Below, in pieces: positions 17,535 to 25,566 of a stretch of DNA of 64,000 nt (within the stretch, counting starts at the first letter, position 1; every line of letters begins with the position of its first letter). The notes under the pieces are model-generated. The model had not been told where the DNA came from. It searched no databases and worked only from the letters and a program-made list of their open reading frames with translations. A program made the position numbers and the translations under genes. Origin of the DNA: Paenibacillus sacheonensis. GTDB taxonomy: Bacteria > Bacillota > Bacilli > Paenibacillales > Paenibacillaceae. The stretch covers positions 36,280 to 100,279 of the forward strand of contig NZ_JAAAMU010000024.1 of assembly GCF_009909195.1 (NCBI RefSeq), given 5' to 3'.

Positions 17535-17951
17535 TCAGACGACGCGAATCGCCACGTCGATGTTGCCTTTCGTTGCCTTGGAGTACGGACAGATCTGATG
17601 CGCGTCCTCCGTCAGCTCTTTGGCGAGCCCCGCGTCGACGCCCTTCAGCGTAACGTCCAGGGCGACCGCCAGCTCGAAGCCTCCGGTCTCGTCCTTCCCG
17701 ATGGTGACATGCGCCGTCACCGAGGTGCCGTCGAACTTGACCTTCTTCTGCCGGCAAGCGAGATTCAGCGCGCTTTCGAAGCAAGCCGCGTAACCGGCCG
17801 CGAACAGCTGCTCCGGATTGGTCGCCGCGCCGCCTGCGCCGCCCAGCTCCTTCGGCATCACAAGATCAAGATTCAACACGCCGTCGCTCGAAGTAAGCTT
17901 GCCTTCGCGTCCGCCCGTGACCATGACGGAAGCGGTATATAGTGGATCCAT
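17535..17951 (-). CDS. ohr: organic hydroperoxide resistance protein (Ohr/OsmC family)
   Basis: 138 residues, the usual Ohr length. It reduces organic hydroperoxides with a pair of active-site cysteines, seen here as Cys57 in AAGYAACFESAL and Cys121 in AHQICPYSKAT. Arg15 in GGREGKL and Glu48 in NPEQLF match the conserved catalytic partners. The start context MDPLYTASVMVTGGREG is typical. An additional Cys66 is not part of the motif. No adjacent OhrR-type MarR repressor is present, so regulation would come from elsewhere or from another factor. It is a single gene with its own terminator. Confidence 0.95.
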   Translation of the reverse strand: MDPLYTASVMVTGGREGKLTSSDGVLNLDLVMPKELGGAGGAATNPEQLFAAGYAACFESALNLACRQKKVKFDGTSVTAHVTIGKDETGGFELAVALDVTLKGVDAGLAKELTEDAHQICPYSKATKGNIDVAIRVV

Positions 17952-18259
17952 GTGTTTATCCCTCCGCGCGTTCTATAGATTAGATTGGCTCGCTGTTGGA
18001 ATACACGGCTGCCGACTGCCTGCGCCCGGCAAGTATGGCCATGTCGCGCTTTAGCACTTCATGCAGCCCGAGCCGAGTCCGCCATCCTATAAAAGCATCT
18101 CCATTTTGTCCATCCTTATCCACTGGCGCGGCGTGCGAAGCAGATCACATGTACGGATAAAACTTAGGCCGGCAGCGACCATTACCGCCGCGCCGCATAG
18201 AGGCCGACGAACGTGGCATACTAGTTCCAATTGTAAAACTTGCCAGGGGAGGCGCTTCT
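17952..18259. other. divergent intergenic region
   Basis: 308 bases between ohr (-) and a small + strand gene. Promoters for both are expected here, but no convincing -35/-10 pair was identified. Confidence 0.4.
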
Positions 18260-18379
18260 ATGCAAGCCTTGCTCCATTGGATCGGCCAACATTGGCTGCC
18301 GGTCAGCGTCGTTTGTCTCGCCTTAATCGCCATCGCGTTTGTCACGAACAAGCGCAAGTCGCTGTTTTATAAGGAATAG
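18260..18379 (+). CDS. 39-residue single-pass membrane peptide
   Basis: Small gene below usual length cut-offs. ATG 18260 is preceded by GGGGAGG seven bases upstream, a strong ribosome site. It encodes MQALLHWIGQHWLPVSVVCL followed by a further hydrophobic stretch (ALIAIAFV) and a basic end TNKRKSLFYKE, then TAG. This is an N-out or amphipathic start, one transmembrane helix at about residues 13-29, and a positively charged tail that is expected to be cytoplasmic. A strong terminator begins five bases after the stop, so it looks like a free-standing transcription unit. No family is recognised; it could be a small membrane regulator or a type I toxin-like peptide, but no antisense RNA was identified. 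Confidence 0.72.
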   Translation: MQALLHWIGQHWLPVSVVCLALIAIAFVTNKRKSLFYKE

Positions 18380-18383
18380 CGCA

Positions 18384-18433
18384 AAAGCCCGGCCAGGTTC
18401 CGCTCGTCGTTCGAGCGAATCCTGCCGGGCTTT
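18384..18433. terminator. bidirectional terminator
   Basis: AAGCCCGGC...GCCGGGCTT with inner CGCTCG/CGAGCG, then TTTATT on +; A-rich on the other side. It closes the small + strand gene and the convergent histidine kinase gene. Confidence 0.85.
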
Positions 18434-18489
18434 ATTCATGCTCCTGCTTGGTTGTTTACCTTGCCTCGAAGCGCACGCCCGCTTCCTGC

Positions 18490-19908
18490 TTACTCGACTT
18501 GCTGCTGCACCTCGGTCAGCAGCGGCAGCCGAATCGTGACTGTCGTGCCTACGTCCACGACGCTCTCGAGCCGGAAATCGCCGCCGTGCAGCTCGACGAT
18601 TTCCTTGCAGATCGCAAGCCCGAGCCCGCTGCCGGAGCGCTGACTGGAGCCCTTATAAAACTTCTCCGTCACATGCGGCAAATCTTCGGGCGGAATGCCG
18701 ATGCCGGAATCTCGGATGGACATGCGGACAAAGCCTTCTTCCTGCCCCGCGTTCACGTTGATCGAGCCGCCCTTGGGCGTGAACTTAAGCGCGTTGTCGA
18801 GCACGTTGATGAACACCTGCTTCATGCGGTCCGCGTCGACCTTGGCCAGCAGCGGAACATCGCCGATGTCGCCGCGGATCGCCACGCTCTCCCGCTGCCC
18901 GCGCGCCTCGAACTGCCGCAGCGTCTCCCCGAGCGTCCTGCGGATGTCCAGCGTTTCCGGATGCAGGACGGTGCTCTTGGCGTACAGCTTGGAGAAATCG
19001 AGCAAATCCTCGACAAGCCCGGACAAGCGCTCCGTCTCCCGATCTATGATGGTGAGGCCCATATTCAGCTCCTCCACGTCGGTCGGGTCGCCGGAAGCCA
19101 GCGTCTCGCTCCAACCCTTGATGGACGTGAGCGGCGTGCGCAGTTCATGCGAGATGGAGGAAATAAAATCTTCCTTCAGCTTCTCCCTGCGGGTCAGCTC
19201 CGACGCCATCGTGTTGAGCGTATCCGCCAATCGCCCGATCTCGTCGCGATCATGCAGCGCGGCTCTTCGGCTCCAATCGCCCTCCGCCATCTTCTCGGCG
19301 ACCTTCGTCAGGTTGCGGATCGGTCTTGCGATGCGGTTCGCGATCAGAACGCTCATCGTAAAGAACAGCAGCACGACGAACGAGCCGACCAGCACCGTCA
19401 GCCACAGAATATTGCGAATGATCCGATCCAGCGTCACCAGCGAAGCGGTATAGCGGAACATGGCCGTGACGCGGTTGCCTTCCTTGACAGGCAGCGTCAC
19501 CGCGATGATTCGCTCGTTCGTGATCGGATCCCGACCGCGCCATATTCCCCTGTCATGCGCCATGGCCTGGCGGACATCCGGCGTATCCAGCGTCGCGCCG
19601 CCGCCGCCGAAGCCGTCGCTGTCGATGACGATCGCGCCGGAGCCGGTAAGCAGCTGCAGATGCGCCGTGCCGACGGTCATGTTTTGCAGCATGTAGCGCG
19701 CCTTCTCCTTCATCGGCTCGTCGGCGATCATCCGATTATGCAGCGCCGCCTCCGTCTGCGCGCGTTGGAGCACGGAGCTGACGGCGCTGGAATAGTAGTA
19801 GTTCCACACGAGCGTGCCGAATAAGGAGCCCAGCATCACCACGACGAGCACGATCAGCACGCCGTAGCTCCAGACGATCCGGGTGCGGAGGCTGGTGATG
19901 CCGGTCAT
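18490..19908 (-). CDS. membrane sensor histidine kinase
   Basis: 472 residues from ATG 19908, which overlaps the response regulator stop as ATGA; the frame is open much further upstream but only inside the regulator gene. Two transmembrane helices (about 12-35 and 168-190) flank an extracytoplasmic sensor of ~130 residues. Then come HAMP (about 190-242), the dimerisation domain with phospho-accepting His254 (SSISHELRTPL), and the ATPase domain with DNALKFT, DSGIGIP and GSGLGLAICKE. It pairs with the upstream OmpR-type regulator. Upstream genes encode a polysaccharide deacetylase and an FG-GAP lipoprotein, so a cell-envelope signal is plausible, as inference. Confidence 0.93.
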   Translation of the reverse strand: MTGITSLRTRIVWSYGVLIVLVVVMLGSLFGTLVWNYYYSSAVSSVLQRAQTEAALHNRMIADEPMKEKARYMLQNMTVGTAHLQLLTGSGAIVIDSDGFGGGGATLDTPDVRQAMAHDRGIWRGRDPITNERIIAVTLPVKEGNRVTAMFRYTASLVTLDRIIRNILWLTVLVGSFVVLLFFTMSVLIANRIARPIRNLTKVAEKMAEGDWSRRAALHDRDEIGRLADTLNTMASELTRREKLKEDFISSISHELRTPLTSIKGWSETLASGDPTDVEELNMGLTIIDRETERLSGLVEDLLDFSKLYAKSTVLHPETLDIRRTLGETLRQFEARGQRESVAIRGDIGDVPLLAKVDADRMKQVFINVLDNALKFTPKGGSINVNAGQEEGFVRMSIRDSGIGIPPEDLPHVTEKFYKGSSQRSGSGLGLAICKEIVELHGGDFRLESVVDVGTTVTIRLPLLTEVQQQVE

Positions 19909-20894
19909 TGACCGTCGCTCCGGTTCCAACGGTAGCCGAAGCCCCACAGCGTCTCGATATGCTTGGGATCGGACGGCTGGATCTCGATCTTCTGCCGGAT
20001 GCGCCGGATATTCACGTCGACGATTTTCAAATCCCCGACATAATGGCGTCCCCATACCGCATTCAAAATATCGTCCCGGCTCAGGCCTTCGCCCTCCCGT
20101 TCCATGAGCAGCTTCACGAGCGTCCACTCGGTCGGGGTCAGCACGATCTCGGCGTTATCTTTCCACAAGCGCCGTTCGGCCGAAGACAGCAGAAACGGTC
20201 CGGATGCGATGTCCCCGGGACGAGCCTGGCGCTGGTGGCCGGCCGCGCCTGGCCGGTCGTTCGGCCGCGCCGCGTCGCCTGCGGCATCGCCGCCGCCGTG
20301 CGCAGTTCCGCCAGCCGGCTGAACGGCTTGCCCTGCAGCCGCCCCGGGAGGCTGCGCTCCGGCAGCCTGTCCATCGCCGACGCCGTGCAAGGCGCTTTGC
20401 CCTGCTTCCGCAAAGCCGGTTCGCCGGTCTTCTGCGCCATCCGTGTGTACGCGTTCCCGATTCGGGTCGACGACTCCGACGGCGAGCCCCCACGCCTCTG
20501 CCGAGCCGGCCTGTTCTTCGCCGACCGGCATCATGCGTCGCTTCAACGCATTCAGCCTGGCGATAAGTTCGCCCGGGCTGAACGGCTTCTGTACGTAATC
20601 GTCGGCGCCAAGCTCCAGTCCCCGGATCTTGTCCTCCTCCTGAGACTTTGCCGTCAGCATGATGATCCCCATGCGCGGGAAAAGCTGCCGCAGCCGCTCG
20701 CATACCTCAAAGCCGCTGATCGTTGGCAGCATGACGTCAAGCAATGCAATATCGAAAGGCGGAACGGCCGACTCCGCTAGCGCCAGCGCTGTTTCTCCGT
20801 CCTCGGCCTCCGTGACCTCCATGCCGTTGCGCTTCAAATTAATGCGGACAAACCCGCGAATCGCCTCTTCGTCCTCCAAAAATAGTACCCGCAT
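19905..20894 (-). CDS. OmpR-family response regulator with an unusually long linker
   Basis: 329 residues against about 230 for the family. The receiver domain is at 1-120, with acidic Glu7/Asp8, phospho-acceptor Asp53 (LLDVMLP), Thr81 and Lys103 (QKPF). The winged helix is at about 230-325 (VLTPTEWTLVKLLMEREGEG; HIETLWGFGYRW). Between them lie ~105 residues rich in Gly, Ala, Gln and Pro (124-229), with no recognisable fold. The ribosome site is AAAGGGGGG before ATG 20894, and the stop overlaps the kinase start. The leader upstream contains a triple 56-bp repeat with mini-ORFs. The long linker could be a real insertion; a sequencing artefact is unlikely since the frame stays open on both sides. 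Confidence 0.93.
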   Translation of the reverse strand: MRVLFLEDEEAIRGFVRINLKRNGMEVTEAEDGETALALAESAVPPFDIALLDVMLPTISGFEVCERLRQLFPRMGIIMLTAKSQEEDKIRGLELGADDYVQKPFSPGELIARLNALKRRMMPVGEEQAGSAEAWGLAVGVVDPNRERVHTDGAEDRRTGFAEAGQSALHGVGDGQAAGAQPPGAAAGQAVQPAGGTAHGGGDAAGDAARPNDRPGAAGHQRQARPGDIASGPFLLSSAERRLWKDNAEIVLTPTEWTLVKLLMEREGEGLSRDDILNAVWGRHYVGDLKIVDVNIRRIRQKIEIQPSDPKHIETLWGFGYRWNRSDGQ

Positions 20895-20909
20895 GCGGCC
20901 GTCCCCCCT

Positions 20910-20939
20910 TTAATCTATCGTCTGAGCCGAATGCTGCAT
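20910..20939 (-). CDS. mini-ORF, repeat copy 1 (diverged tail)
   Basis: ATG 20939, GGAGG seven bases upstream, encodes MQHSAQTID then TAA, 15 bases before the response regulator start. It shares its first four residues and ribosome site with the two mini-ORFs upstream. Candidate leader peptide; coding is not proven. Confidence 0.35.
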   Translation of the reverse strand: MQHSAQTID

Positions 20940-20956
20940 GTCCAACCTCCGGTCGT

Positions 20957-20995
20957 TCACGCAAACCAATCCGCTTCTCTATCGGAATGCTGCAT
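20957..20995 (-). CDS. mini-ORF, repeat copy 2
   Basis: ATG 20995 with GGAGG seven bases upstream encodes MQHSDREADWFA then TGA. It lies wholly inside the 56-bp repeat, so the peptide is duplicated exactly in copy 3. Confidence 0.35.
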   Translation of the reverse strand: MQHSDREADWFA

Positions 20996-21012
20996 GTCCA
21001 ACCTCCGGTCGT

Positions 21013-21051
21013 TCACGCAAACCAATCCGCTTCTCTATCGGAATGCTGCAT
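21013..21051 (-). CDS. mini-ORF, repeat copy 3
   Basis: ATG 21051 with GGAGG seven bases upstream encodes the same MQHSDREADWFA peptide. It begins 49 bases after the FG-GAP lipoprotein stop. Confidence 0.35.
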   Translation of the reverse strand: MQHSDREADWFA

Positions 21052-21099
21052 GTCCAACCTCCGGTCGTTCACGCAAACCAATCCGCTTACCAATCCGCT

Positions 21100-22494
21100 T
21101 TATTGCAGCTGTTTAAACAACCGCTTCATTTCCGCCTCGTCCGGCGGGAAGGTTCCTTGGACCGAAGTCCCGGTCTGCTCCTGCTCGTCCGGAAGCTTAT
21201 CGTGCCAAACTGCGTAATAGACGAGTCCGCTCCCGCGGCCGAGCTCCAGATACCGGCTGTCCTCGTCCTGCAGCTTCCCTTCCTGGCTGCCCCAATCGCC
21301 GATCGGCACGACGTGCACGGTCAATATTTCTTCCCGGGCGCCGGTTGTTTCGTTATAGGCATCCAGCGCAATATCGCTTCTGCCGCCAACGAGCGGCCTT
21401 CTGAACGTATACTCGCTCCACGACGGCGGAATCTGGATGGCATACGCGCTCGCCGCATCGGTGTACCGGCTGCCGACGACGGCAAAATCATCCGAGCCGT
21501 TCCACTGCTTGTACTCCTCGATCCACAGCAGATCGCTGTAAGGAACGCCCTCCGACTGTCCCGGCGCTTCCCGAAGCTTATGCACCTCGAGCATCCCGTC
21601 GCCGTTGCCGTCGCCGCTCAGCACCGCGTTCGCGTTCGTCTGCACGTTCTCGTCGCCGGATGTCGGCGGCGGGAAGACTTGGATCAGCTTGCCTGCATTC
21701 CATACCAGCATCGTCGAAGTGGACGAGTTCGATCCGATGGCGGCATCCGTCACGATTCCGAATTTGCCCGGGGCGAGCTTGCCCAGCTTCACCTGGATGT
21801 ACCCGTTCACCGAGCCGTCCAGCCCGGCGGAAGCGATCTTGCTCACGTTGTCCCCGCGAAATTGGTACATTCCGATCGTCGCGGTCATCTTGATCCCTTG
21901 CAGGTTGATCAGGCCGATCTCCGGACTGCCGTCGCCGTTGCCGTCGCCGATGCCCATCGTATCGTACGGAAGCTCCGCGATCGGCTTCGGCGGGCTGATA
22001 TCCCGCGGATCCGGGCTCAGATGGTACAGGGTCAAAATATGCTGCGGCTCGCCGAACTGGTTCCATCCGATCATCAGCTCGGGCACGCCGTCGCGGTCGA
22101 GATCCTCCGCCCGCAGCACGTCCACGCCGTACGCGGACGATTCCGCGAACGTAACGCGCTGCCTCCAGCTGCCCGCCGACTGCTCCAGCACCATGGCATG
22201 CTGCGTGCCGGTCTCGTCCGCGAAGACGACGAAAGCTTCCTTCGTTCCGTCGCCGTCGCCGTCGAATTCGAGAATCGACGCGTTCGCGGCCTCGTGGGTG
22301 ACGACCGCCAACTTGGCGCGCAAGGGCAAAATGTTCTTCAACGCGGCGGCCAATGCCGTATTCGTCGGCATCGGCCGCGGGGCCATCAGCAGATCCGCCG
22401 GCGTCTTCGTATACCGGCAGCCTGCGGTCAGCAGCAGTACGGCCAGCCCTCCGAGCAGGAACGCCGCTCGCATATAACGTCGTATGACACTCAA
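21100..22494 (-). CDS. FG-GAP/VCBS-like repeat lipoprotein
   Basis: 464 residues from a TTG start with AAGGAG ten bases upstream. The signal peptide ends in the lipobox LLTAGC (Cys26), so it is a membrane-anchored extracellular lipoprotein. Four calcium-loop-like motifs, FDGDGDGTKEAFVVF, EDLDRDGVPELMIGW, GDGNGDGSPEIGLINL and SGDGNGDGMLEVHKL, indicate a beta-propeller-type FG-GAP fold. The C-terminal ~150 residues (IPPSWSEYTFRRPLVGGRSD) do not show the motif. It follows the polysaccharide deacetylase by 21 bp and precedes the response regulator, so it may act as an accessory sensor for the two-component system; this is inference. Confidence 0.8.
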   Translation of the reverse strand: MSVIRRYMRAAFLLGGLAVLLLTAGCRYTKTPADLLMAPRPMPTNTALAAALKNILPLRAKLAVVTHEAANASILEFDGDGDGTKEAFVVFADETGTQHAMVLEQSAGSWRQRVTFAESSAYGVDVLRAEDLDRDGVPELMIGWNQFGEPQHILTLYHLSPDPRDISPPKPIAELPYDTMGIGDGNGDGSPEIGLINLQGIKMTATIGMYQFRGDNVSKIASAGLDGSVNGYIQVKLGKLAPGKFGIVTDAAIGSNSSTSTMLVWNAGKLIQVFPPPTSGDENVQTNANAVLSGDGNGDGMLEVHKLREAPGQSEGVPYSDLLWIEEYKQWNGSDDFAVVGSRYTDAASAYAIQIPPSWSEYTFRRPLVGGRSDIALDAYNETTGAREEILTVHVVPIGDWGSQEGKLQDEDSRYLELGRGSGLVYYAVWHDKLPDEQEQTGTSVQGTFPPDEAEMKRLFKQLQ

Positions 22495-22515
22495 TCGTTT
22501 GGCGCTCCTTCCCGA

Positions 22516-24042
22516 TTACTTCTTGGCAGGCAGTGCGCTTTTGTCCTCTGCCTTTGCGTTTTTGGTGGTAGCATTGGTGTCCGAATTATTGTTTGCATTT
22601 GTGTTTGCATTTGTGTTTGCCTCAGCATTTGCGTCAGTCTTAACGTTGGTTCCTGCTTTTGCGTTTGTATTCGTATTGGCCTTTGTATCGGCTTTTGCAT
22701 CGGCTTTCGTATCCGTCTTTGCGCCGGCTTCTGTCTTTCCGCCTGTACCGTCCTCAACTTCTGCCTTTGCGTTTCCGCCGGCTATTGCGTTAGCGTCGGT
22801 CTTTGCACCAGCGTCCGCCTTCGTATTCGTGCCGGAGTTTGCTTTCGAATTCACGTTCGTCTTTGCGTGCGCCTTGGCCTTGGCGTCCAGCAGCTCGCTG
22901 ACCGTGACGAAGGTATAGCCTTTAGCCTGAAGGTCTTTAATGATAAGCGGCAGCAGCTGCACGGTATTGCCAACATGCTTGCTTCCGAACGAATGCATAA
23001 GTATGATGCCGCCGGGATGCGTGTTTTTGTTCACGTTAGCCCGCATGGCCGTAATCGTGCTGCCATCCCAATCGCGCGTATCCACGGTCCAAAAAACGAG
23101 CGATCGCCCATTGTCGGCAACGATTTTCTTCAACTGGGGAGACGAAGCGCCGTACGGCGCCCTCACCAATCTCGGCACGAAACCGGTCTGCCTCCGGATC
23201 AACGTGTCCGTCCATTTAATTTGATTTAAAATAGGATTGCTGTCAAGCTTGGATAAATCTTGATGCGAATACGTATGATTGCCGATTTCGCTGCCTTCCT
23301 TCACGATCCGCTTCATGACGCCCCCGTAGCGCTTAACCTGGAGACCGACGCAGAAGAAAGTCGCATGGACTCCCTTCGCCTTCAACACGTCCAAAATCGC
23401 CGGCGTGTACCGGTTATCCGGCCCGTCGTCGAACGTCAGCGCCACAAGCTTGGCGCCCGGCTTGCCCTTATACGGCATCGCGGGCTCAGTCGGCTTGTCC
23501 AGCTTAACCGGCGCTGCAGGCGGTTTCGAATCCGCATCATTCGGCTTCGTCGCTCCCTTGGTGCCCGAATCCGAGCCGCTCGGCTTGGTATCCGGTTTGG
23601 AGCCCGTCTGCGGCGGCTTGGCTCCCCCCGAAGTTCCCTGAGGCGTCTGCGTTTGGCCGTCCGGCGGTTTACCCGCGGCGTCGGTACCGCCATCCTGAGA
23701 CGATGAGCCGCTGCCGGAATTCTTTGGTCCCGTGCCCGCGTTCGCATTTGAACCCGTATCGGAGCCGTTATCTTGGCTGTTGCCGCTCTCCGACCCATTA
23801 CCGCCGGATGTCCCTGTTCCGGGTGGACCTGCCGATCCTCCGCCGCCGGCCAAAGACCCCGCGTTTGATGATCCATTCGTATCCTCGCCATGGGCCGCGA
23901 GATTAGTTCCGGCGCCCGCGTGCTGCGGCTTCACTGACTGCAAGCCGCAGCCGCTTGCCAGCGCCAAGCCGCCTATCATCATCGTTGCCATTATCGAACA
24001 GGCTAAACGCCCGATAGTTCCTCTCATCCTCGTGAGCCGCAT
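22516..24042 (-). CDS. polysaccharide deacetylase lipoprotein with low-complexity flanks
   Basis: 508 residues. The signal peptide ends at lipobox ALASGC (Cys32). A Gly/Ser/Asn/Pro-rich spacer runs to about residue 190. The NodB domain (about 195-390) has TFDDGPDNRYTP (metal Asp and catalytic base), GNHTYSHQDL (two metal His), RAPYG, DTRDWDG and ILMHSF, so all five catalytic motifs are present. It likely removes N-acetyl groups from peptidoglycan or another cell-surface polymer. The last ~115 residues are a repetitive Lys/Ala/Asn/Thr/Asp tail (KADAKADTKANTNTNAKAGT), also unusual in base composition. GAGGGATAACTTC precedes the ATG. First gene of the deacetylase, FG-GAP, regulator, kinase series. 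Confidence 0.92.
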   Translation of the reverse strand: MRLTRMRGTIGRLACSIMATMMIGGLALASGCGLQSVKPQHAGAGTNLAAHGEDTNGSSNAGSLAGGGGSAGPPGTGTSGGNGSESGNSQDNGSDTGSNANAGTGPKNSGSGSSSQDGGTDAAGKPPDGQTQTPQGTSGGAKPPQTGSKPDTKPSGSDSGTKGATKPNDADSKPPAAPVKLDKPTEPAMPYKGKPGAKLVALTFDDGPDNRYTPAILDVLKAKGVHATFFCVGLQVKRYGGVMKRIVKEGSEIGNHTYSHQDLSKLDSNPILNQIKWTDTLIRRQTGFVPRLVRAPYGASSPQLKKIVADNGRSLVFWTVDTRDWDGSTITAMRANVNKNTHPGGIILMHSFGSKHVGNTVQLLPLIIKDLQAKGYTFVTVSELLDAKAKAHAKTNVNSKANSGTNTKADAGAKTDANAIAGGNAKAEVEDGTGGKTEAGAKTDTKADAKADTKANTNTNAKAGTNVKTDANAEANTNANTNANNNSDTNATTKNAKAEDKSALPAKK

Positions 24043-24170
24043 GAAGTTATCCCTCGCAGTCTACTTTATCTCTAGGTTCTATCCCCCCATCTTACTAGAT
24101 TCGAAGCAAGCAGTCGTTACAAAGAAGTAACATGTCGCCGGTTTCCGCTGGCAGGGTTTCCAATAAACGC

Positions 24171-24213
24171 AAAAAAGCCGTTCCGCCGTCAATAATGACG
24201 TACGGAACAGCTT
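24171..24213 (-). terminator. terminator of the pur operon
   Basis: Minus-strand stem AAGCTGTTCCG...CGGAACGGCTT with inner CGTCA/TGACG, then six T. It lies 55 bases past the purD stop. Confidence 0.88.
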
Positions 24214-24268
24214 TACATTCAACCCTAGGATGAAAGCAGCGTGTGGATGAGTACTTGCGCAGGTGTTA

Positions 24269-25534
24269 TTATTTCAATGCTTTCGCTGCAATGTCGGAAC
24301 GGCTGTGCATGCCGTCGAAATGGATGACCGACACCGCTTCGTACGCGCGGGCGCGAGCTTCGGCGATATCGCGGCCGCGGCCGACGATGCCAAGCACGCG
24401 TCCGCCGTTCGTGACGATAGCGCCGTCTTTCAGCGCCGTGCCGGCGTGGAAGACCAAGGCGCCTTGTTCCTTGGCGGCCTCGAGCCCCGTAATTGGGAGA
24501 CCCTTCGGATACGGTCCCGGATAGCCTTCCGATGCGGCGATGACGCATACCGCGGCTTCGTCGCTCCATTCGATGTCGAGCTGATCCAAACGGCCGTTCA
24601 GCGAAGCAAGGATGATGTCGAGCAGATCGGTCTTGAGACGCGGCAGCACGACCTGCGTTTCCGGGTCGCCCATGCGCGCATTGAACTCGATCGTCTTGAC
24701 GCCGTTCTTCGTCATCATGAGACCTGCGAACAGCACGCCCCGGAACGGGCGGCCCTCGCTGACCATCGCCTTGGCCGTCGGCTTGATGATGTTCTCGATC
24801 GCATCTTCGACGAGCGCGGGATCGATGTGCGGCAGCGGGGAGTAGGTGCCCATGCCGCCCGTATTCGGTCCTTTGTCGTTGTCGTAGACCGGCTTATGAT
24901 CTTGGGCCGGCACCATCGCGCGCACGGTTGCCCCGTCCACGAAGGCAAGGATGGACATCTCTTGGCCTTCCAGGAATTCTTCGATGACGACGCGTCCGCC
25001 GGATTGGCCGAATACCATGTCCACCATCATGCCGCGAAGCGCTTCTTCCGCCTCTTCGATCGTGTAAGCGACCGTTACGCCTTTGCCTGCCGCCAGGCCG
25101 TCGGCCTTCACGACGATCGGCGCCTGCTGCTCCCGCAAATAAGCGAGCGCGGACTCGTAATCGGTAAAGGTCTCGTATTTCGCCGTCGGGATGTTGTATT
25201 TCTTCAACAGGTTCTTCATGAAAATCTTGCTGCCTTCGATCTCGGCCGCATTCTTCCGCGGACCGTACACCGGGATGTTGCGCTCTTCGAACGCGTCTAC
25301 GATGCCGTCCGCAAGCGGATCGTCGGGCCCGACCACGACGAGATCGACTTCGTTGTCGCAGGCGAATTGGATGAGATCGTCGAACCGGTTGACCGGGATC
25401 GGCACGCACTCCGCCAGCTCCGCGATGCCCGCGTTGCCCGGCGCGCAAAAGATTTTGTTTACCTTCTCGCTCTTCTCAAGCGCCCAAACGATGGCGTGCT
25501 CGCGTCCGCCGCTGCCAATAACCATGATACGCAA
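24269..25534 (-). CDS. purD: phosphoribosylamine-glycine ligase
   Basis: 421 residues; second step of purine synthesis, ATP-dependent joining of glycine to phosphoribosylamine. It is an ATP-grasp enzyme: N-terminal MRIMVIGSGGREHAIVWALE, the A/B-domain VKADGLAAGKGVTVAYTIEE, and metal-binding NARMGDPETQVVLPRL. The start is a TTG with AGGAGGGG eight bases upstream; an ATG three codons later is the alternative. Last gene of the operon, 32 bp after purH. Length and motifs are standard. Confidence 0.97.
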   Translation of the reverse strand: MRIMVIGSGGREHAIVWALEKSEKVNKIFCAPGNAGIAELAECVPIPVNRFDDLIQFACDNEVDLVVVGPDDPLADGIVDAFEERNIPVYGPRKNAAEIEGSKIFMKNLLKKYNIPTAKYETFTDYESALAYLREQQAPIVVKADGLAAGKGVTVAYTIEEAEEALRGMMVDMVFGQSGGRVVIEEFLEGQEMSILAFVDGATVRAMVPAQDHKPVYDNDKGPNTGGMGTYSPLPHIDPALVEDAIENIIKPTAKAMVSEGRPFRGVLFAGLMMTKNGVKTIEFNARMGDPETQVVLPRLKTDLLDIILASLNGRLDQLDIEWSDEAAVCVIAASEGYPGPYPKGLPITGLEAAKEQGALVFHAGTALKDGAIVTNGGRVLGIVGRGRDIAEARARAYEAVSVIHFDGMHSRSDIAAKALK

Positions 25535-25566
25535 AGGAACCCCTCCTAGAAGCCGCTGTCCGCGTG

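Larger units (their letters stand above)
20929..21088. repeat. 56-bp perfect tandem repeat, almost three copies
   Basis: Units start at 20929, 20985 and 21041 with GAATGCTGCATGTCCAACCT and are identical over their shared length; the third ends at about 21088, where GCGGATTGGT-type words are duplicated once more. The period is not a multiple of three. It fills the 205-base gap between the FG-GAP gene and the response regulator. Confidence 0.97.

Noticed and set aside
20929..21088. CRISPR array
   Set aside because: The 56-bp units are directly adjoining with no unique spacers.
20938..23229. 763-residue + strand open frame beginning in the 56-bp repeats
   Set aside because: Runs antisense through two well-supported lipoprotein genes; its C-terminal Val/Phe/Ala repeats merely mirror the deacetylase tail.
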